A stretch of 64,000 nucleotides of DNA, taken from assembly GCA_027186245.1 (NCBI GenBank), contig CP114492.1, positions 5,096,501-5,160,500 of the forward strand, written 5' to 3'. A program made the translations under genes and the position numbers. Position 1 is the first letter of the stretch; every line of letters starts with the position of its first letter. Positions 24,421 through 37,482 of the stretch are shown piece after piece. The stretch comes from Coriaria nepalensis (lineage: Eukaryota; Streptophyta; Magnoliopsida; Cucurbitales; Coriariaceae). The notes below the pieces were generated by a model. The model was not told the DNA's origin. It did not search any database and saw only the letters and a list, made by a program, of their open reading frames with translations.

Positions 24421-25699
24421 ATTGCCTTGACGGACATATACTTTAAGTTATCATAATTATCAGTATTGAAGAATCGAGCCCTCATATTACCCAAAAATGA
24501 TGCCCCCCCCCAATTAAGATGAGTTTAAATCAGGCCCAAAGTGTTTAATATAATGAGTTAGGCTTGGTTTAGGCCATCCATTTTGAGGGATGATTAAATT
24601 CTAGAAAATTTGGATCATCTAAAAATTAAAATTAACATAATTCTATTTTCTTAGGTTTATTTACTAGAAAGTATATAAACTAAAACTGATTTAAATTGAA
24701 TTTGATTGATATGGAAATTAAATATTGCAAAAGTTGCAAAGTGTTAATTTGCATGACAATTAAAGTTGATGGAATATTCTATGGATATATGACGGCCTTT
24801 TTACCTTTGAATGATGATTTAAAATTTGACTTGTTCTTATATGTTTGAATCTTCTAAATTGGGAGTAGTTTTTCAACAACTAAAATTTCAATTCTCGAAA
24901 GAGTTTAAGATTGGGAATTGTCAATGACCCATGAGCATATTATGAGCATAATATGAAATTAGATAAAATTAATTAATTTTATATGTTAAATTGATGATTT
25001 TATTAAACATATATATGCTTGATATCATGCATAGGATTTTCAATACGGAATCTCATAGTATTTATTGTGCATGTATAAAGTATTGATGAGATCAATTAAT
25101 GCTAAATCCCTTCTTGATAATTACAAGTTTTTAAGCTATATAAGAATGCCTTACATAATGCCTTCCAAAATGTTACAATGAATTCAAGATTAATAAATCA
25201 TTTAATTCGCTATGGCACATAAAGGTTAGCGATTAATTAATATGTGAGTTAATTTGTTAATTAAATACATAAGATACATGTGATCGCAATATTCTAACTA
25301 TTTTTGACTATGGATACGTAGGAAATATTAGATCGAGTAGTTGTTATGTCACATGAATATTTTGATTTAAGCTTGACTAGGAGATATGCTTAGTTACAAA
25401 CACATGGGACCATGTTCTTATACAGTTACGTAAAGGCCATACATGTGATGTAATTATGCAAATTGTTTGTTTCGCTATCTTACATATTTATTATGGTTGG
25501 CTATGGACACATGAGATCATAATATTCATATAGGGATCCTTTTGTAAGACGACATGTCTTCGCTTATCCGAGGAAGAACACTTTTTTTGAAAAACGGCAC
25601 CTAAATATCTACATTTAAATACCTCAAGATATATGGTTGCAATGCTATGTCATTACACATCCTGGAATCTCGGTTCATTCAATTCCTAGATTTCACTGA
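24421..25699. other. Non-coding spacer between LTR-family copies
   Basis: AT-rich, no frame over 60 codons. It may be a decayed internal region of the element whose LTRs flank it (22561-24420 and 25700-27660), but I see no recognisable protein motif. Confidence 0.35.
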
Positions 25700-27660
25700 A
25701 CTAAAAATAGAATAGAAAAGAGTAGTAGAGAAGAAAAGATACCAAGTTACCCACTCTTCCAACAACCGGACGATTCTTCACCAATTTCCTTGCTTGTGGT
25801 CTCGGCCACCCAAAACCACCGCCGTTGCCAGTCAACCACAACATGCCACCACCTTACCGGTTTTAAGCCCTCACCCAATCTCTTAACCGTATCCACACGG
25901 GCGACAACTCTAAAGATTTTATCTAACTTCATTTTAAACTCATAAGATCTTAGCTTAGAGAAGGGGAAATGATAAAGCATTGAGAGGAAATAATTTTCTC
26001 TCGCTTCCTCTCTCTATATGGTAGACCATGAGAGGAACTCATGGGCCAAGCTCAAGTTGGGTCGGGCCTCTAAGGCCTAATTCCTTTTTAACTTGTGTTC
26101 CGATTTTTGAATATCTATTTTAATTCCCATTTTTTAGAAATTTAAATAAACTTTATAATTCCAAATTAATATCCAATTTAATTAAGTAAAATATGAACTT
26201 TAATTTTGGCCTTTCCACATAGGCCTAGTTTGACAATAACACTTTAATGACTAACTAGACTTTCTTTTAACTCAAAAAATATTCATTAAATTCATTAAAT
26301 TAATTAAATCTTTATTTAATAAATTTATCTTCTCAATTTAATATTTTTCTAATTAATAATTTAATCAAATTAAATCTAAATCACCTTTTTGATATGCTAG
26401 TAGTGCGGGTGTGATTTAGACTTAACAAATTAAACTAATTAATAATTTAACTCTTTAAATCAAGCTCATTATCAACAAGACAAAATCTCTCTAATTTAAA
26501 ATTAAACTAAGATCAAATCGTATTCTATGTCTGTGACCGGATAGGTTTTACATTACGCCGGTATATGAACCCACAACAACTATGAGTTTTATCCATTATA
26601 ATGAATTGACCATTTGGACCTTGAAAATACTTTCAAGCTAAATAGTTAATGATCATTTTCTATGATCAATTAATTTAAACCACCAAACCTACATTGGCTT
26701 CTAACAAGGCTTATGGGCCACTCATGTAATGAGAAATATAAAAAACCTCAATAATAACCATAGATGACTATTTACCATACTAGATTGATCGTTCTATCTA
26801 TTACCAGATTGATCATTCTATCAATTCATGATTCTAGATAATCTTAGGGCATGGTTAACTATTAAACCCTAGTAAATTATCCCTATCAATCTTATGATCA
26901 CTTACGCAACTAGACGATGCATTAACATAAATTCTTTTCATACAATACACTTTGCATAAAGATTTTTTTCGTTGCATAAGATATATCATTCATAGAACTT
27001 CTTCCTCTTAATATAAAGGTGATGGATCTCATTTTATCACCCTACAGACTTCAAATACAAAAACACATGTCTAATAGTTCATCCTTTAGTAACCCTTGGC
27101 TAAGGTTATGATGATTTATATTAAAGTATGATATCCCATATACAAGCCTTGTGGTGATCTCAGGTATGAGCATCATAAATATCATATTCACCAGATAAAA
27201 CTCATTAATAGTTAGTATAATTACAATTGAAATTTTGTCAAGTGATCATATTTGGTGATTAAGTCTCTACTTAGCACCTATATGCCTCCCTATATTCTCC
27301 AATACTAATGATTATGAGAACATCACTCTTTTTCTGAAGATGATATTCCATGTAAGTCTCTCCGGATTTTCATTATCCCATCATGAAAATTTTATGACTA
27401 TGAATAATTTGGATCTTAGACTTTTAAGCCAACTTGGATCTTACTGAGCATGATCTCCATCATGATTCCAGGTGCATGTCTAAGATTTGAGAATCAGTCG
27501 AGTATGTCACATAATTAATCATGCATGCAAATTACTATTTCAAACCTAATAAAATCATGACAAATTGTTATACACTTTATTAAATGATATGCATTCAATT
27601 ACGTTCATCATTTATACAATTCAAGATTGATTCACATAAGTATTTGACTCAATAAAGTTA
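25700..27660 (-). repeat. LTR-family copy, minus orientation (left inverted arm)
   Basis: Reverse-complement similarity to 33531-35500. For example, the GGTGATGGATCTCA to TAGTAACCC stretch at 27010-27100 matches, inverted, 34150-34235, and the CAGACTTTCTTT line near 26250 matches 34845 inverted. It lies immediately before the Copia coding region at 27861. The 77-codon minus frame at 25747-25980 falls inside it and is probably not a gene. Confidence 0.55.
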
Positions 27661-27860
27661 TACCCAATTGGCTTCACAGGCATTATACTTTCAGCTTACT
27701 AGGAAAAGAGTTTTTCCTAGTTCACACAAAAGGGTAATGTGAATCTACTAAAATATTGAGAGATGTACTATAATTAAATAATCTCTTAATTTTAGTAGTT
27801 AATATTTTCACTATTTACTTATGTTGTGTATTTTTGTTTTTCCTTTTATGAAAGTAGGCT

Positions 27861-30800
27861 ATGATGAAAAGTTTGTCACTATTAATTCTTGAAATGAACA
27901 AGTTAGTAGGGACTAACTTCAAGGATTAGTACAAGTAATTGGAAACTTCTTCTTCGGATCATGCATCAAAAAGAGAGAATCTTGGACTAAGTGGTTGGAA
28001 CAATATGATAGGGTGTATAACATTATGTTAGCATCTATCTCAAAAGAGCTTTAAATCCTATACGAAGGAATGCATGTCGTGGATATCATAAAACACCTAA
28101 ATGAGATTCGGGGAAGTCATATTCAAGGAGAGAGGAATAAAGCCTCAAAGGCATTAGTTCGTATGAGAATGGATGAAGACACGCCTATTGAAGAACATGT
28201 GTTAAAAATGACTGGATGCTTGTAGAGACTAGATTGTCTAGGTTTCATCATGGACCATAATTTTATAATGATATAATCATCCAATCACTCAAAGATTCAT
28301 ACTCATCTTTTATCTTGTACTATCACATGAATAAGATGGATCCTTTCGTGCATAGTCTTCCTGACATGCTTAAGAATACTAAAAAAAAAATAAAAGGGGC
28401 TAAGGATGAAGCAAAATATGCAAGGATGGGACTTGTTGAGTTTGGGAAACTCAGTCTAAGAAAGAAAAATGTGAAAAAGAGTAAGGATGGAAACTGTTTC
28501 CATTGTGGCGAGACTGGACATTTGAAAGGGAATTGTGCAGCTACTTGGCATCTCTTTCACCAAAACATGTTGAATCATGAACATCTCTTCTAGTGTTGTT
28601 CCTACTTGGGTATGAGATATCGGTTGTTGTTCTCATATTTGTATTGATATACATAACCTAAAGGGTAGAAGGAACCTGAAGAGAGGAGAAGTATACCTAT
28701 GGGTGGATAACAGAGCAAGAGTTGTAGCATTAGCCGTAGGAACATATATTTTACTATTACCTACTGGTTTTGAACTAGTTTTAAAATAATGTTTCTATAC
28801 ACAATCTATAGTTAGTAATATTATATATGTAGCAAAACTTGGGGAGGATGATTATACATTCTCATTTGAATACATAATTTGTTATATTTTTATGAAATGG
28901 TGTTTACTTTGGAATTGATTCCTTAGTTGATAAATTATATCTTTTAAGTTTTAAAGACTAAACATGCTTGAATCTTAATTATGATTAAGAAACATAAATT
29001 TGATACAAATCAGACAATATCTATGGCATTGTCGGTTTGGTCATGCTAATGAGATAAGAATAAACTAGTTGTATAGAGATGGATATCCTGATCCATTTTA
29101 TTATGAATCAATGCCAACTTATGAGTCTTATCTACCTGGTAAAATGATCAAGTTTTCTTTTAGTGGAACTGGAGAACAATCGACTAAGTTAATAGAAATC
29201 GTACATACTGATGTTTGTAGAGCTATGTCAATTCAAGCCCGATATGGTTATCTCTACTTCATTACCTTTATTGATAATATCCCAAGATTTAGGTATATTT
29301 ATCTTATGAAGCGTAAATCAAAATCTTTTGAAAAATTCAAAGAGTATAAGAATAAAATTGACAAGCAGTTGGGTAAAAGTTTTAAAATCTTACAATTAGA
29401 TCGAGGAAGAGAATACTTGAACCATGAGCTTCTTGATTACCTAAAACAGAATGAGATTCTCTCTCAGTGCAATCCTCCTAGAACACCACGACTAAATGGG
29501 GTTTCGCAAATAAGGAATCAGACTTTGTTAGAAGTGTTGGGTCTATGATAACCCAAAATGAGCTTCCTTTGTCATTTTGTGGTTATACCTTAGAAAGTCC
29601 TACATATGTGTTGAATAAGATCGCCTCTAAATCTGTTTATACAACTCTATATAAGATACGGAAAGATAAAAGGGCATCCTTTAACCATACTAGGATATGG
29701 AGATGTCATGATTATATTGTAAACCAGGAAGCGGAGAAATTAGATGCAAGATTGGATAAATGTTATTTTGTAGGCTATATCTTAAAAAGACTTTAGGATA
29801 CTACTTTTATCATCTCATTGAGTTCAAAATGTTTGTAGCTAAACATGCCAATTTCTTGGAAAGATAATTCTTGTAGCAAAGAAGTGGGAGTAAAGTACAC
29901 CTTGAAGAGATTTAAGATTACAAAACAATGATTAGATCAAGATTGAGATTTAAAAATTCCCCCACCTAAGGAATCTTCAAAAGAATGAGCTATGATTCCT
30001 CGAGATATACCAAAACCTTGTAGATTTGGAAGAGTCTTAGTTTTACTTGAATGATACAGTTTGCTTATTAGAAACTCGAGTGAGAGTTCATCATAACAGA
30101 TTACCTTATAAGTTATGATAAAGCCCATGCAAGGCTCATAATCCGAGAAATGGCTTGAGGCCATGAAATATGTAAAAGGACTCCATGTATGCCAACCAAG
30201 TTTGGACCTTAGAAGATGTGCCTGAAGGAATTATTCTAATCAAATGCAAATGGATCTTTAGGAAAAAGGTTGGGAATGATGGAAAACTCAAGACCTATAA
30301 GGCCCGGTTGCTAGCAAAAGGCTATAGGAAAAGAGAAGGAATCGATTATGAAGAGACCTTCTCGCCTGTTGCCATAACAAAGTCCATTCGTATTTTACTA
30401 GCTATTGTAGCAGACCATGCTTATGAGATCTAGCTAATAGATGCAAAAACCATCTTCCTAAATGGAGATTTCGAAGAAGAAGGTTTCACAGATCAGAAAT
30501 GTGCAAAGAAGTTGTGCAAGCTGTAAAGGTCAATCTATGGATTTGTAAACATCTTGGAGCTGAAACATTCCTTTTGATAGAAATGTCAAATAATTTGATT
30601 TCATAAAAAACGAGGACGATCCATGTGTGTATAATAAATTCAGTGGGAGCAAGGCAACATTCATTGTCTTATACGTTGATGGCATACTACTCATTAGGAA
30701 TGACGTTAGTATGTTACAATATGTAAAGATTTGGGTGTCGAAAACTTCTCCATGAAAGATCTGGATGAAGCATCTTTTATGTCAAGTATAAAGATCTATA

Positions 30801-31630
30801 GAGATAGATTCAAAAGATTGATTAGCTTGACCCAGTCTACGTACATTAGCAAAATACTAAAGAGGTTTAGCATGGAGGATTCCAAGAAATGAATATTGCC
30901 AATATGTCATGAAACCTCCCTCTCCAAGACGATGTTACCTAAGATACAAGAGGAGAGAGAAAGCATGAGTAGAGTTCCCTATGCTTCGGCTATAGGCTCT
31001 ATCATGTATGCTATGTTATGTGCAAGATAGGATGTTTCCTATGCTATAAGTGTTATAAGCATATTCTAAGGAAATCCACAAGAACAACACTAGAAGGCTA
31101 TCAAGAGCATTCGTAAGTACTTGAGAAGGACTAAAGATATGTACTTGATTTATAGAGGGAATAATATGAAAATTGAGCATTTCACAAGCTTTAGTTTCCA
31201 ATCGAATCCAAATGACAAAAAATCAACATCGAGATACATTTTTGTGCTAAATGGTGGAGCCATGAGTTAGATAAGTTTTAAATAAGAAACTACCACAGGT
31301 TCCACTACTAAAGTCGAATACATAGCCACTTCTGAAGTATTCAAAGAAGTAGTTTGTATGAGAAAGTTCATTGTTGAACTTTGTGTGGTTCCTAGTATCA
31401 TTGATTCCATGATAGTATATTGGGATAACAATGGTGTGATTACACAAGTAAAGGAACCTAGATCTTATCAACGTCCAAACACGTATTGCGACGGTATGAC
31501 CTAATCTAAGGGATGGTAAGATTGTAGAGGTAAACATAGAGAGGGTAGACATGGATGACAACATTGCTGATCTATTCATTAAAGTACTTTCCAATAAAAG
31601 TTTGACTGCCATTTTACGAAAATAAGATTG
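27861..31630 (+). mobile_element. Decayed Copia coding region, gag to RNase H
   Basis: Plus strand, full domain order but many stops. Gag starts at ATG 27861 or 27864 (SLLILEMNKLVGTNF). A zinc knuckle, CFHCGETGHLKGNC, is at about 28497-28540. The integrase at 29069-29548 keeps HTDVC, TFIDN and LDRGREY, so its acidic triad may be present. The polymerase at 30185-30433 has CKWIFRKKVGNDGKLKTYKA and GIDYEETFSPVA. The catalytic box near 30670 reads YVDG, with the second Asp lost. RNase H remnants run to about 31625. No primer-binding site was found on the left, where an inverted LTR copy lies instead. A non-autonomous fossil. Confidence 0.75.
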
Positions 31631-31639
31631 TAATTGAGA

Positions 31640-31814
31640 TATGATTGGTTTTAGTGCAAGTAGGAAATTGAAAGTGTATACTCGTTAAGCTACTCGGATA
31701 TGTCTGATCGGGTCATGTATCTTATGAGATTCAATCTTGACTGTAAGACTTATCAACAATAATAGATACTTTGTATATATTTGGAGCAATGAAATCAATC
31801 ATTTGTTTAACAAC
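31640..31814 (+). repeat. Start of Copia 3' LTR, interrupted by hAT-like element
   Basis: Directly follows RNase H coding sequence and is collinear with 22131-22310. It continues at 33531 after the hAT-like insertion. Confidence 0.6.
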
Positions 31815-33530
31815 TAAGGTTGTGCAAAAATATATGTATCTACCATAATTGCCCCATCTGCCTGCCGGTGGAGAGAATATGGTAGATACTTTTTTAATTT
31901 CTTTCTTAGGCACGCAGATATCTGCCTCGCCATGAATATATGTCAGATACTTTCTTAATTTCTTTCTTAGGCACGCAGATATCTGCCTCGCCATGAATAT
32001 ATGTCAGATACTTTCTTAATTTCTTTCTTAGGCACGCAGATATCTGCCTCGCCATGAATATATGTCAGATACTTGGGCAGATATCTGCCCGCTTTAATTT
32101 TTTTTTTAAAAGGTCTTTACGTTCTTCGCCTTCAGACCGCAGGGGCGTGTAGCCTCTTCCTCGCCATCCACCATTTGCGACCAATGAGAGCACCACTTCC
32201 AGATAGACCACCACAGCACCTAAACGTGCAATCTCCTTATCATGTTCTCTTTCATACTGCAGCGGCACAGTCTCCTCGTCCTCGCCATCTGCTGCCTTCC
32301 ATCTGCGATAATGGCGTCCGGTGAAAATCAATCCCATAATCGTCCTTTACTGATAAGCATATGTTATCTAACAAGGTTAATCTTGGTTTCATGGTTCATG
32401 AGTTATCTAACCTTCTAATATGAGGTAAGCATATGCTTTGACTATTGTGAACCTAACAACAATTCATGGATTCTATTATTTTAAGTGGAATTGAATAATT
32501 GATAAGGTTTTTGAAGTTGAAATTTTAGTCGCATTGCGGTGCTATAGTTAAGAAAGTCGTTGGTAGGTTTTTGTTTCTTGGCAAAAAATAAAGCTTTGGT
32601 CATCATGAAGAAACTTGAAATTCAGACTTGTTATCATAACTAGATGGAGTTGTTTACTTTTTTATCATGTTTATATATATATACTCTGCATTTTGCATAA
32701 TAGTTATGTTTATACATATCATAACTAGATGAAGTTGTAGGTTACTTTCAGTGCTTTCATGAAAACAAGATTACTTTGCGTAATATCCACATAAAGATTG
32801 TTAGGTAATATATGGTCAATTTCATGAATTATTATTTAGGCTATTGGAAGTAGCGGAAGTATATGTCTGCCATTACCATCAACCTTAACTTGAAGAGGCA
32901 AGCAATAATCTGTCCATTGATGAGGTCCCGGAAGGTACATCAAGACCAATAAGCAGTCCAGCATCGGAACATTTTGTGAGTTGCTAGATTTCATAACCCT
33001 TAATATCATATTTGATGAAAATTTGACATTATAACAAACTAAATTCAATTTTTTTTTTCAATTTTTTTTTCTTTTCCATTTCCATTTAAAAGTTATGATA
33101 ATGATACTCTATGGGTCAAAAGCCTCATCAACCCATAGAATAAACTAGAAGTTATGATACTCTACGGGTCGAAGGCCTCATTGACCAGTAAAGTATCATA
33201 AGTTATAAACTTATAACCATAACTTCTAGGTGACTTGAAGGGTCGAAGGGTCGAAGGCCCCATCAACCCATAGAGTAAACTAGAAGTCATGATTATAAGT
33301 TTACAAATTATGAGTAAACTAAAAAGGCAGGCGGGCAGGTGGGAGGATAACCGTCGTAACCTTCGGCCATGGTGGTGGCAGATATCCTCCTGCTCCATGG
33401 CAGAGTGGAGCAGGTAGATATTAAATGAAAGAAATTTTTTAAACGGATAGATAACCGCATGTTAGTGCAAATGGCGGATACGACAGATAGTGGATAGCGA
33501 ATAATCATATCCACCATTTGCACAACCTTA
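31815..33530. mobile_element. hAT-like non-autonomous element (1716 bp)
   Basis: Perfect 14-bp terminal inverted repeats, TAAGGTTGTGCAAA at the left and its reverse complement at 33517-33530. Such GTGCAAA-type ends are common in plant hAT MITEs. Subterminal regions carry many copies of a CAGATA/TATCTG motif, including palindromes, as hAT transposase-binding regions do. The paralogous LTR at 22131-22560 lacks the element, which shows it inserted between CATTTGTTTA and TTATAATGTTG. I could not see a clean 8-bp duplication. No transposase: the inner frames (for example 32065-32337 and 32073-32324) overlap each other on opposite strands and resemble nothing. GC-rich islands at 32110-32330 and 33150-33400 stand out from the AT-rich surroundings. 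Confidence 0.7.
31885..32072. repeat. 61-bp tandem repeat, three copies, palindromic core
   Basis: Copies of the CACGCAGATATCTGCCTCGC block start at 31911, 31972 and 32033, spaced exactly 61 bp and almost identical. Each contains the 12-bp perfect palindrome GCAGATATCTGC. A longer perfect palindrome, GGGCAGATATCTGCCC, follows at about 32075-32090. Confidence 0.9.
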
Positions 33531-34699
33531 ATTATAATGTTGAATATAATAATGCAAGAATATATTTTATATTGCTTGCATGATAGATTCCCAGATCTTA
33601 GACTTGGAATCATGATAGTGATCACGCTCGGTGATATCCAAATGCCTATATAAGCCATTATGTTGGAAATAATATTGATTGTCTAACATACCTAATAGAT
33701 TCTCGGATCTTATATGCACTTGGAACCGTGATAGCGGTCATGCTCACTGAGATCCAAGTAGCTAAACATTTAAGACTATAGATAAGCCATTATTTTCCCT
33801 CTCTCAATCAATTCTAGCCTAGTCAGCCATCTAACTAATACCCTAGTCAACGAGTGTAGGCAGACCCAAACTATTCATACTTATAGGATTATGATGATGT
33901 GATAATGACAATCTCGAAATACTATTACATGTGCTATCTTCTTAGAGAGAATAATGATGTTCTCATAATCATCAATATTAGAGAATATCCTATAGACATA
34001 TAAGTGATTGGTAGACACTTAATCACTGAACATAATTACTGAACAAGTCTCAATAATACTAATATATATAGTTAATAAGACTTGTTAGGTGTTTATTGTA
34101 CTTGTGGTTCTCAAACTTGAGATCACCACAATCAGGATGTAACCCTATTTAAGGGTTACTAAAAAGGCGAATTATTAGACATTTGCTCTTATACATGTAG
34201 TCTATAGGATGATGAAATAAGATTCATCACCTCTATATTAGAAGTATTCCTATGAGTGATATACCTTTATACAACAAAGAAATCATTTCACAAGATAATA
34301 TGGTAAGAAAAGAGTTTCTGTAAATTTATTGTCTAGTTACATAAGAACTTATATGATTCATATGGTCAATCTAGTAAGGTTTAATAGTTAAATCATGCGT
34401 CCGGAATAACCAGGATTATGTCATAAGTTCTTTTGGAGGTTCCAAACTACTTCTTATTTTACGGATAGCCTATGCACCTTGCTAGAGGCCAGCTTAGGCT
34501 TACAGGTTTAAGTTAATTAATCATGTAAAGGATTCAATTAAATTTTTAACTTAAAAATTGTTTTAAGGGTAAAGATCAAACTCACAAGTTGTGGGGTTCA
34601 CTTGCCAAGGAAATATAAGATCTATTCGGTCACATGCATAAGGACAACATATTTCAGTTGAAATTATATTTGGAGGAATTTGACTTGTTTTTGGAGAAG
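33531..34699 (+). repeat. Copia 3' LTR continuation after hAT insertion
   Basis: Collinear with 22311-22560 at its start and inverted relative to 26500-27600. It contains a repeated line (about 33580-33640 and 33700-33770: AGATTC..., ATCTTA..., CATGATAGTGATCACGCTC) that looks like an internal duplication. Merges into the tandem-duplicated block at 34700. Confidence 0.5.
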
Positions 34700-36063
34700 T
34701 TAATTAAAGAGTTAAATCGTTAATTAGTTTAGTTTGTTAATTATATATCACATTCACACTACTAGCATATCCAAAGTGTTATTTAGATTTAATTAAATTT
34801 ATAAAGTCAAATGATATTTTTTGGGTAAAAAAGAAAGTCTGGTTGGCCATTAAAGATTAAGGAGTTAATAGGTTGAACCAGACTATTGAGCCAAGGCCCA
34901 AATTGTCTCAGAACTTCATCAGATAAAATGGTCGATTAATTTAGAATGTTAGATATTAAATAGATCTGCAAAAAATGGGAATAGTTATTGGACCCAATCT
35001 TATTTCCAATCGTTCATTAAATTGACAGGGCTTTCAAGGCCAGTGTGAAATGGTCCAATGTAAATTAGCCTATATAAGGAAGAGTAAACCCTCCCTCTAT
35101 CTTAACCCTAGCCGCTCACTTTCATTGGATGACAAAGAAAATTATTTTTCTCACATCTTTTCCCCTTCTTAAGGTTATGCTCTCTATGAGATTTAGAAAA
35201 GTACATAGAAATGCCTAGTCTATGTGGATTAAGATTAGAGGCCGAATGATGGCTTTTGAAACCAAAAAGGAATCCATGGTAGGAGGGTCTAGCGGTGGCA
35301 GAGTTGCATGGGTGTGATGGCCGATCAAGGCCATTGGAGGAGAAAATAGGCTAGGTATCATTCTTCCCTTTGTCTCCTCTTTTATGTAATCAAATACTTT
35401 CTTGATTCGATCAGAAATTGAGATTTTCAGTTTGAAGAAAAGTTCTTTAAAAACATAACCAGTGAATCTTGAGGTTGTCTAAGATTCAGATACCCAAAAG
35501 CTATATTTCAAATATAGCATTTCACTTTGGGTAACTGAAGATTCAATGACTTACAAAAATATCACTTTACCTATTTGAAAATACCACATCAAAAGCAACT
35601 CATCTTTTTGTGACAATAGCTGCTCTAAACATCGTTGAAAATTTGATGTGTCACGAGCGTACCGAGCACATGAACTAAACTGCCATTTGATCAGAGAAAA
35701 GGTTCAAGAATGTAGTGTCATTACTTCAAATATTTTTTACCCAAAATAAACTAGCTGACATTTTTACAAAAGCTTTACCTTCAACCGTCTTCTTAATGCA
35801 CTTATCCAAGATGTGTGCAGAACCTTCACTTTCTATCTTGCGGGGGATATTGATGTATGACTTAAATTCGTTAAACTCAAGCTTCAAAGATAGAGAAAAT
35901 GAAGAAGCCATGGCTTTCTTGTGATGGAAAAATTGAAGCAGCAATCTCGGACTTCTCGCACAAACAACACTTCATCATGAATCCCAAATTGAAGTCCTCT
36001 ACCGAAAGCCCTCAATTTACATCATTCCTTCACTCATGAAGATGAAGCTAAAAGAAAGAACTT
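34700..36063 (+). repeat. Tandem duplication, unit 1 (about 1.36 kb)
   Basis: Starts ATTAAAGAGTTAAATC (34703), which recurs at 36065. It contains LTR-family sequence (CATATCCAAAGTGT, the AGTCTGGTTGGCC line) and then a Copia RNase H tail at about 35640-35924 (NKLADIFTKALPSTVF, MCAEPSLSILRG) with a polypurine tract (GCGGGGGA) near 35840. It ends with the CGCACAAACAACAC and GAAGATGAAGCT lines, all repeated in unit 2. Confidence 0.75.
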
Positions 36064-37482
36064 CATTAAAGAGTTAAATCATTAATTAATTTAATTTTTT
36101 AAGTCTATATCACATTCGCACTACTAACATATCCAAAGTGTGATTTAGATTTAATTAAAAAATAATTAAATTGACTAAATAAATTTATTAAATGGAGATT
36201 TAATAAATATAAAGTCAAACAGTATTTTTTGGGTTAAAAGAAAAGCTCCGTTGTCCATTAAGGAGTTAAAGAGTTAATAGGTCGAACTAGACTATTAGGC
36301 CAAGGCCCAAATTGACTCAAAATTTCACTGGATAAAATTGAACGAATAATTTAAAATTTTAGATATTAAATAGATTTGCAGAATATGGAAATAGTTATTG
36401 GACCCAATTTTATTTTTGAATGTTCGTTAAATTGACTGGACTTTTAAGGCCCATGTGAAATGGTCCAATGTCCATTAGTCTATCTATATAAGGAAGAGGG
36501 AACCCTCCCTCTATCCTAACCATAGACGCCAACTTCCATTTAATGAGAGAGAAATTTTTTTTTCTCTCATCGTTTCTCCTTCTCCAAATTATGCTCTCTA
36601 TGAGATTTAGAAAAGTAAATCGAAATGCCTAGTCTATGTGAATTAAGATTAGAGGCTGAGTAATGGCTCTTGAAATTGAAAAGGAATCCATGGTGGTAGA
36701 GGTCCAACAGCGGTAGAGGTGAATGGGTGTGATGGCCGATCAATACCATTGGAGAAGGAAACAGGCTTGGTATCATTCTTCCCTTTGTTTCATCTTCTCT
36801 TTAATCAAATGCTTTCTTGATTTAATAAAAAACTCAGATTTCTGGTTTGAAGAAAAGTTCTTCAAAAGTATAACTCATGACTCTTGAGGATGTCTAAAAA
36901 TTAGATACCCGTAAGTTATATTTCGAATATAGGATTCGCTCTGGATAAGTAAATCTTCACCGACTTACAAAAATATCTCTTCACTAATCTGAAAATACCA
37001 CATCCAGAAGCAACTCACCCTTTTGTGACAATTTAGCTGCTCTTCACATCACTGCAAATTCGGTGTTCCACGAGTGTACGAAGCACATGAACTTGACTGC
37101 CATTTGATTAGAGAAAAAGGTTTAGGAAGGCAGTATCATTACTTCAAATATTTTCTGCCCAAAATAAACTAGCTGACATTTTTACAAAAGCCTTACCTTC
37201 AATAGTCTTCTTAATGCACTTTATCCAAGATGGGTGTGCAGAACCTTCACTTTCTATCTTGTGGGGGATATTGATGTATGACTTAAATTCGTCAAACTCA
37301 AGCTTCAAAGATAGAGAAGATGAAACAGCCATGGCTTTCTCGTGATGGAAAAATTGAAGCAGCAATCTCAGACTTCTCGCACAAACAACACTCCATCTTG
37401 AATCCTAAATTAAAGTCCTCTGTAGAAAGCCCTCAGTTTACATCATTCCTTTACTCACGAAGATGAAGCTCAAAGAAAGAAA
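36064..37482 (+). repeat. Tandem duplication, unit 2 (about 1.42 kb)
   Basis: Direct repeat of 34700-36063 in the same order and orientation, with small indels. The RNase H tail is at about 37080-37330, with a one-base insertion before the GTGCAGAACC segment relative to unit 1. The two units abut, so this is a tandem segmental duplication and not two independent insertions. Confidence 0.75.

Noticed and set aside
25747..25980. 77-codon minus-strand frame as a host gene
   Set aside because: Lies inside an LTR-family copy and its sequence recurs, inverted and broken, near 35.2 kb.
31885..32072. Regular 61-bp repeats as a possible CRISPR array
   Set aside because: The whole 61 bp is repeated with no variable spacers, inside a plant transposon-like element.
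32065..32337. Overlapping frames on both strands as a transposase or host gene
   Set aside because: No motif, opposite strands equally open because of local GC richness, and within a non-autonomous element.
36567..36776. 69-codon minus frame in the tandem duplication
   Set aside because: Non-coding LTR-derived sequence; the corresponding frame in the other unit is not kept open.
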